Source: Bacteroidota bacterium (GTDB taxonomy: Bacteria; Bacteroidota; Bacteroidia; Bacteroidales; UBA7960). From it: a stretch of 37,011 nt of DNA. Under the pieces are notes generated by a model, which saw only the letters and a list, made by a program, of their open reading frames with translations, searched no databases and was not told the DNA's origin. The position numbers were made by a program, and so were the translations under genes. This document shows, piece after piece, positions 35,929-37,011 of this stretch. Each line of letters starts with the position of its first letter. Position 1 is the first letter of the stretch. Location: the NCBI GenBank assembly GCA_007694165.1, contig RECE01000220.1, positions 1 through 37,011 on the forward strand, in the 5' to 3' direction.

Positions 35929-36163
35929 AACAGGAGGATTTGAGATATCATTGATGAGATCAATTAAACACTTATTTATTTTCTTGGTTCATAATAACAG
36001 ACAGTTCTGGACATCAAAACCCTTAGCTAATTATTATCTAAGGATACAGTTTTATCGATTTAATAGCCTGAAGAATGGCTCTGCCGCAGACATTGATTCC
36101 TGAAACGATTATTCTTCTTATTTTTACGAATAAATATCAAACATTTAACAACCTGGCGGCAAG

Positions 36164-36997
36164 ATGTTTTTATCCACACCCAGCAACTATTTCCTGAGCA
36201 AACCACAGTTTCTTGACAACCCTCACGGCTGGATTCCCCATATCCCTCTTGCTTTTTGGCTGATGGAGGCAATAAAACCCGGGATACTGGTCGAGCTGGG
36301 CACTTACAGTGGAAACTCTTATTTTGCCTTTTGCCAGGCAAGAAAAACTCTCGGATTATCTACCCGGTGCTTTGCTGTTGACACCTGGCAGGGAGATATG
36401 CATGTGGGCAATTACGGTGAGGAAGTTTATGCACGGGTTGAAAAGATCCACCAAAAAGAGTTTGCCCCATTTTCCACTCTGTTGCGGATGGATTTTGGTT
36501 TAGCCCTGGACCATTTCGAAGAAGGGAGTATCGATATTTTGCATATTGACGGAACGCATACCTACGAGGCAGCAAGAAATGACTTTGACAACTGGCTGCC
36601 CAAAATGAGTCGTCAGGGAATTATTTTACTGCATGACACAGAAGTAAGAAGGCCTGGATTTGAAGTCTGGAAGCTGATGGAAGAAATCAGGGAGCAATAT
36701 AAGCTCGTGGAGTTTCCCTTTGGAGAAGGACTTGCCGTAATTTGTGCGGGAGAAAATCCCCCTGCACCGATTACTGAGCTTATTGAACTAACCAAAAGCA
36801 ATCCTCAAGTCATTCAGTGGTTTGAAATACTGGGAAAAAATATTTTACTGGAAAAAGAAAGCGCGGATTTTAAAGAGCAAACAAGAAAATGGAAACAAAA
36901 AACTGCCCGGCTCAATGTTGAACTCTTAAAAGAAAAAATAAAAACCAAAAAGCTTCAAAAACTGCTACGCCAAAACCATCCAAACCCTAAACTTTAA
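36164..36997 (+). CDS. SAM-dependent methyltransferase (Methyltransf_24-like) with C-terminal coiled coil
   Basis: The 277-residue cytoplasmic protein has the class I SAM-binding motif VELGTYSGNS (43-52), an acidic residue after the second strand (AVDTWQGD, 71-78), and the DILHIDGTHTYEAARNDFDN stretch (123-142) followed by GIILLHDT. These are features of the family that methylates sugars or accompanies glycosyltransferases in surface polysaccharide clusters. The last 60 residues are Lys/Glu-rich and predicted helical (coiled coil). The start at ATG 36164 has a purine-rich sequence, GGCGGCAAG, just upstream. It is divergent from the large adhesin gene and ends 14 bases before the window edge, so its operon partners lie outside. 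The substrate is unknown; a role in glycan modification is inferred from the family. Confidence 0.85.
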   Translation: MFLSTPSNYFLSKPQFLDNPHGWIPHIPLAFWLMEAIKPGILVELGTYSGNSYFAFCQARKTLGLSTRCFAVDTWQGDMHVGNYGEEVYARVEKIHQKEFAPFSTLLRMDFGLALDHFEEGSIDILHIDGTHTYEAARNDFDNWLPKMSRQGIILLHDTEVRRPGFEVWKLMEEIREQYKLVEFPFGEGLAVICAGENPPAPITELIELTKSNPQVIQWFEILGKNILLEKESADFKEQTRKWKQKTARLNVELLKEKIKTKKLQKLLRQNHPNPKL

Positions 36998-37011
36998 CCT
37001 CAATCCCGCTT

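Noticed and set aside
36021..36043. CCTTAG / CTAAGG inverted repeat in the divergent region before the methyltransferase gene
   Set aside because: A six-base stem in AT-rich DNA is expected by chance; no second copy or promoter box supports an operator.

Overview
The window looks like a chromosomal segment from a Bacteroidota bacterium, probably Bacteroidales-like; I cannot name the genus. The signs are several large secreted proteins ending in type IX secretion (T9SS) C-terminal sorting domains, an ECF sigma factor paired with a FecR-type anti-sigma factor and an STN-domain outer-membrane protein, and promoters of the Bacteroidota type (TTG, 19 bases, TATCTTTG).

Left part (1-19749): every gene is on the minus strand and nearly all are secreted. 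Two tandem tail-fibre-like surface proteins (one cut by the window edge) share a perfect 339-bp block. They are followed by a family of multidomain proteins with very different N-terminal parts: a short beta domain, an alpha/beta hydrolase, a trypsin-like protease, a lysyl-endopeptidase-like protease, and a protein with three cohesin-like repeats. All of these end in the same module of about 225-240 residues. The module is a conserved domain (core VVDWVLVELRDAP and VVVYHRNHLAVMS) followed by two dockerin-like calcium loops (DxDxNGQxQTQD) and a short QVP-type tail. Two further copies are broken (9506-10123 and 13567-13788), and one neighbouring gene (8538-9557) carries an in-frame TAG and a lost N-terminus. 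A close paralogue of the lysyl-endopeptidase-like protease (16231-19749) lacks the module and instead carries a classical dockerin pair and a T9SS domain.

Middle (20381-23166): two plus-strand housekeeping genes, a phosphoglucosamine mutase (glmM) and tripeptidase T (pepT), each with a clear terminator.

Right part (23368-29754): a plus-strand block of sigma factor, anti-sigma factor, STN/beta-barrel protein and T9SS-exported beta-helix protein. The sigma and anti-sigma genes are preceded by the same promoter-like element (TCTTAAGGGT, 13 bases, ACTGTC) at almost the same distance from the start codon, which suggests autoregulation. A convergent 1969-residue T9SS adhesin-like protein (30019-35928) and a divergent methyltransferase gene (36164-36997) close the window.

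The most interesting possibility is an extracellular, cellulosome-like assembly in which the cohesin-repeat protein acts as a small scaffold for enzymes carrying the dockerin-like module. Co-location and domain architecture support this. Binding between the parts is inference.
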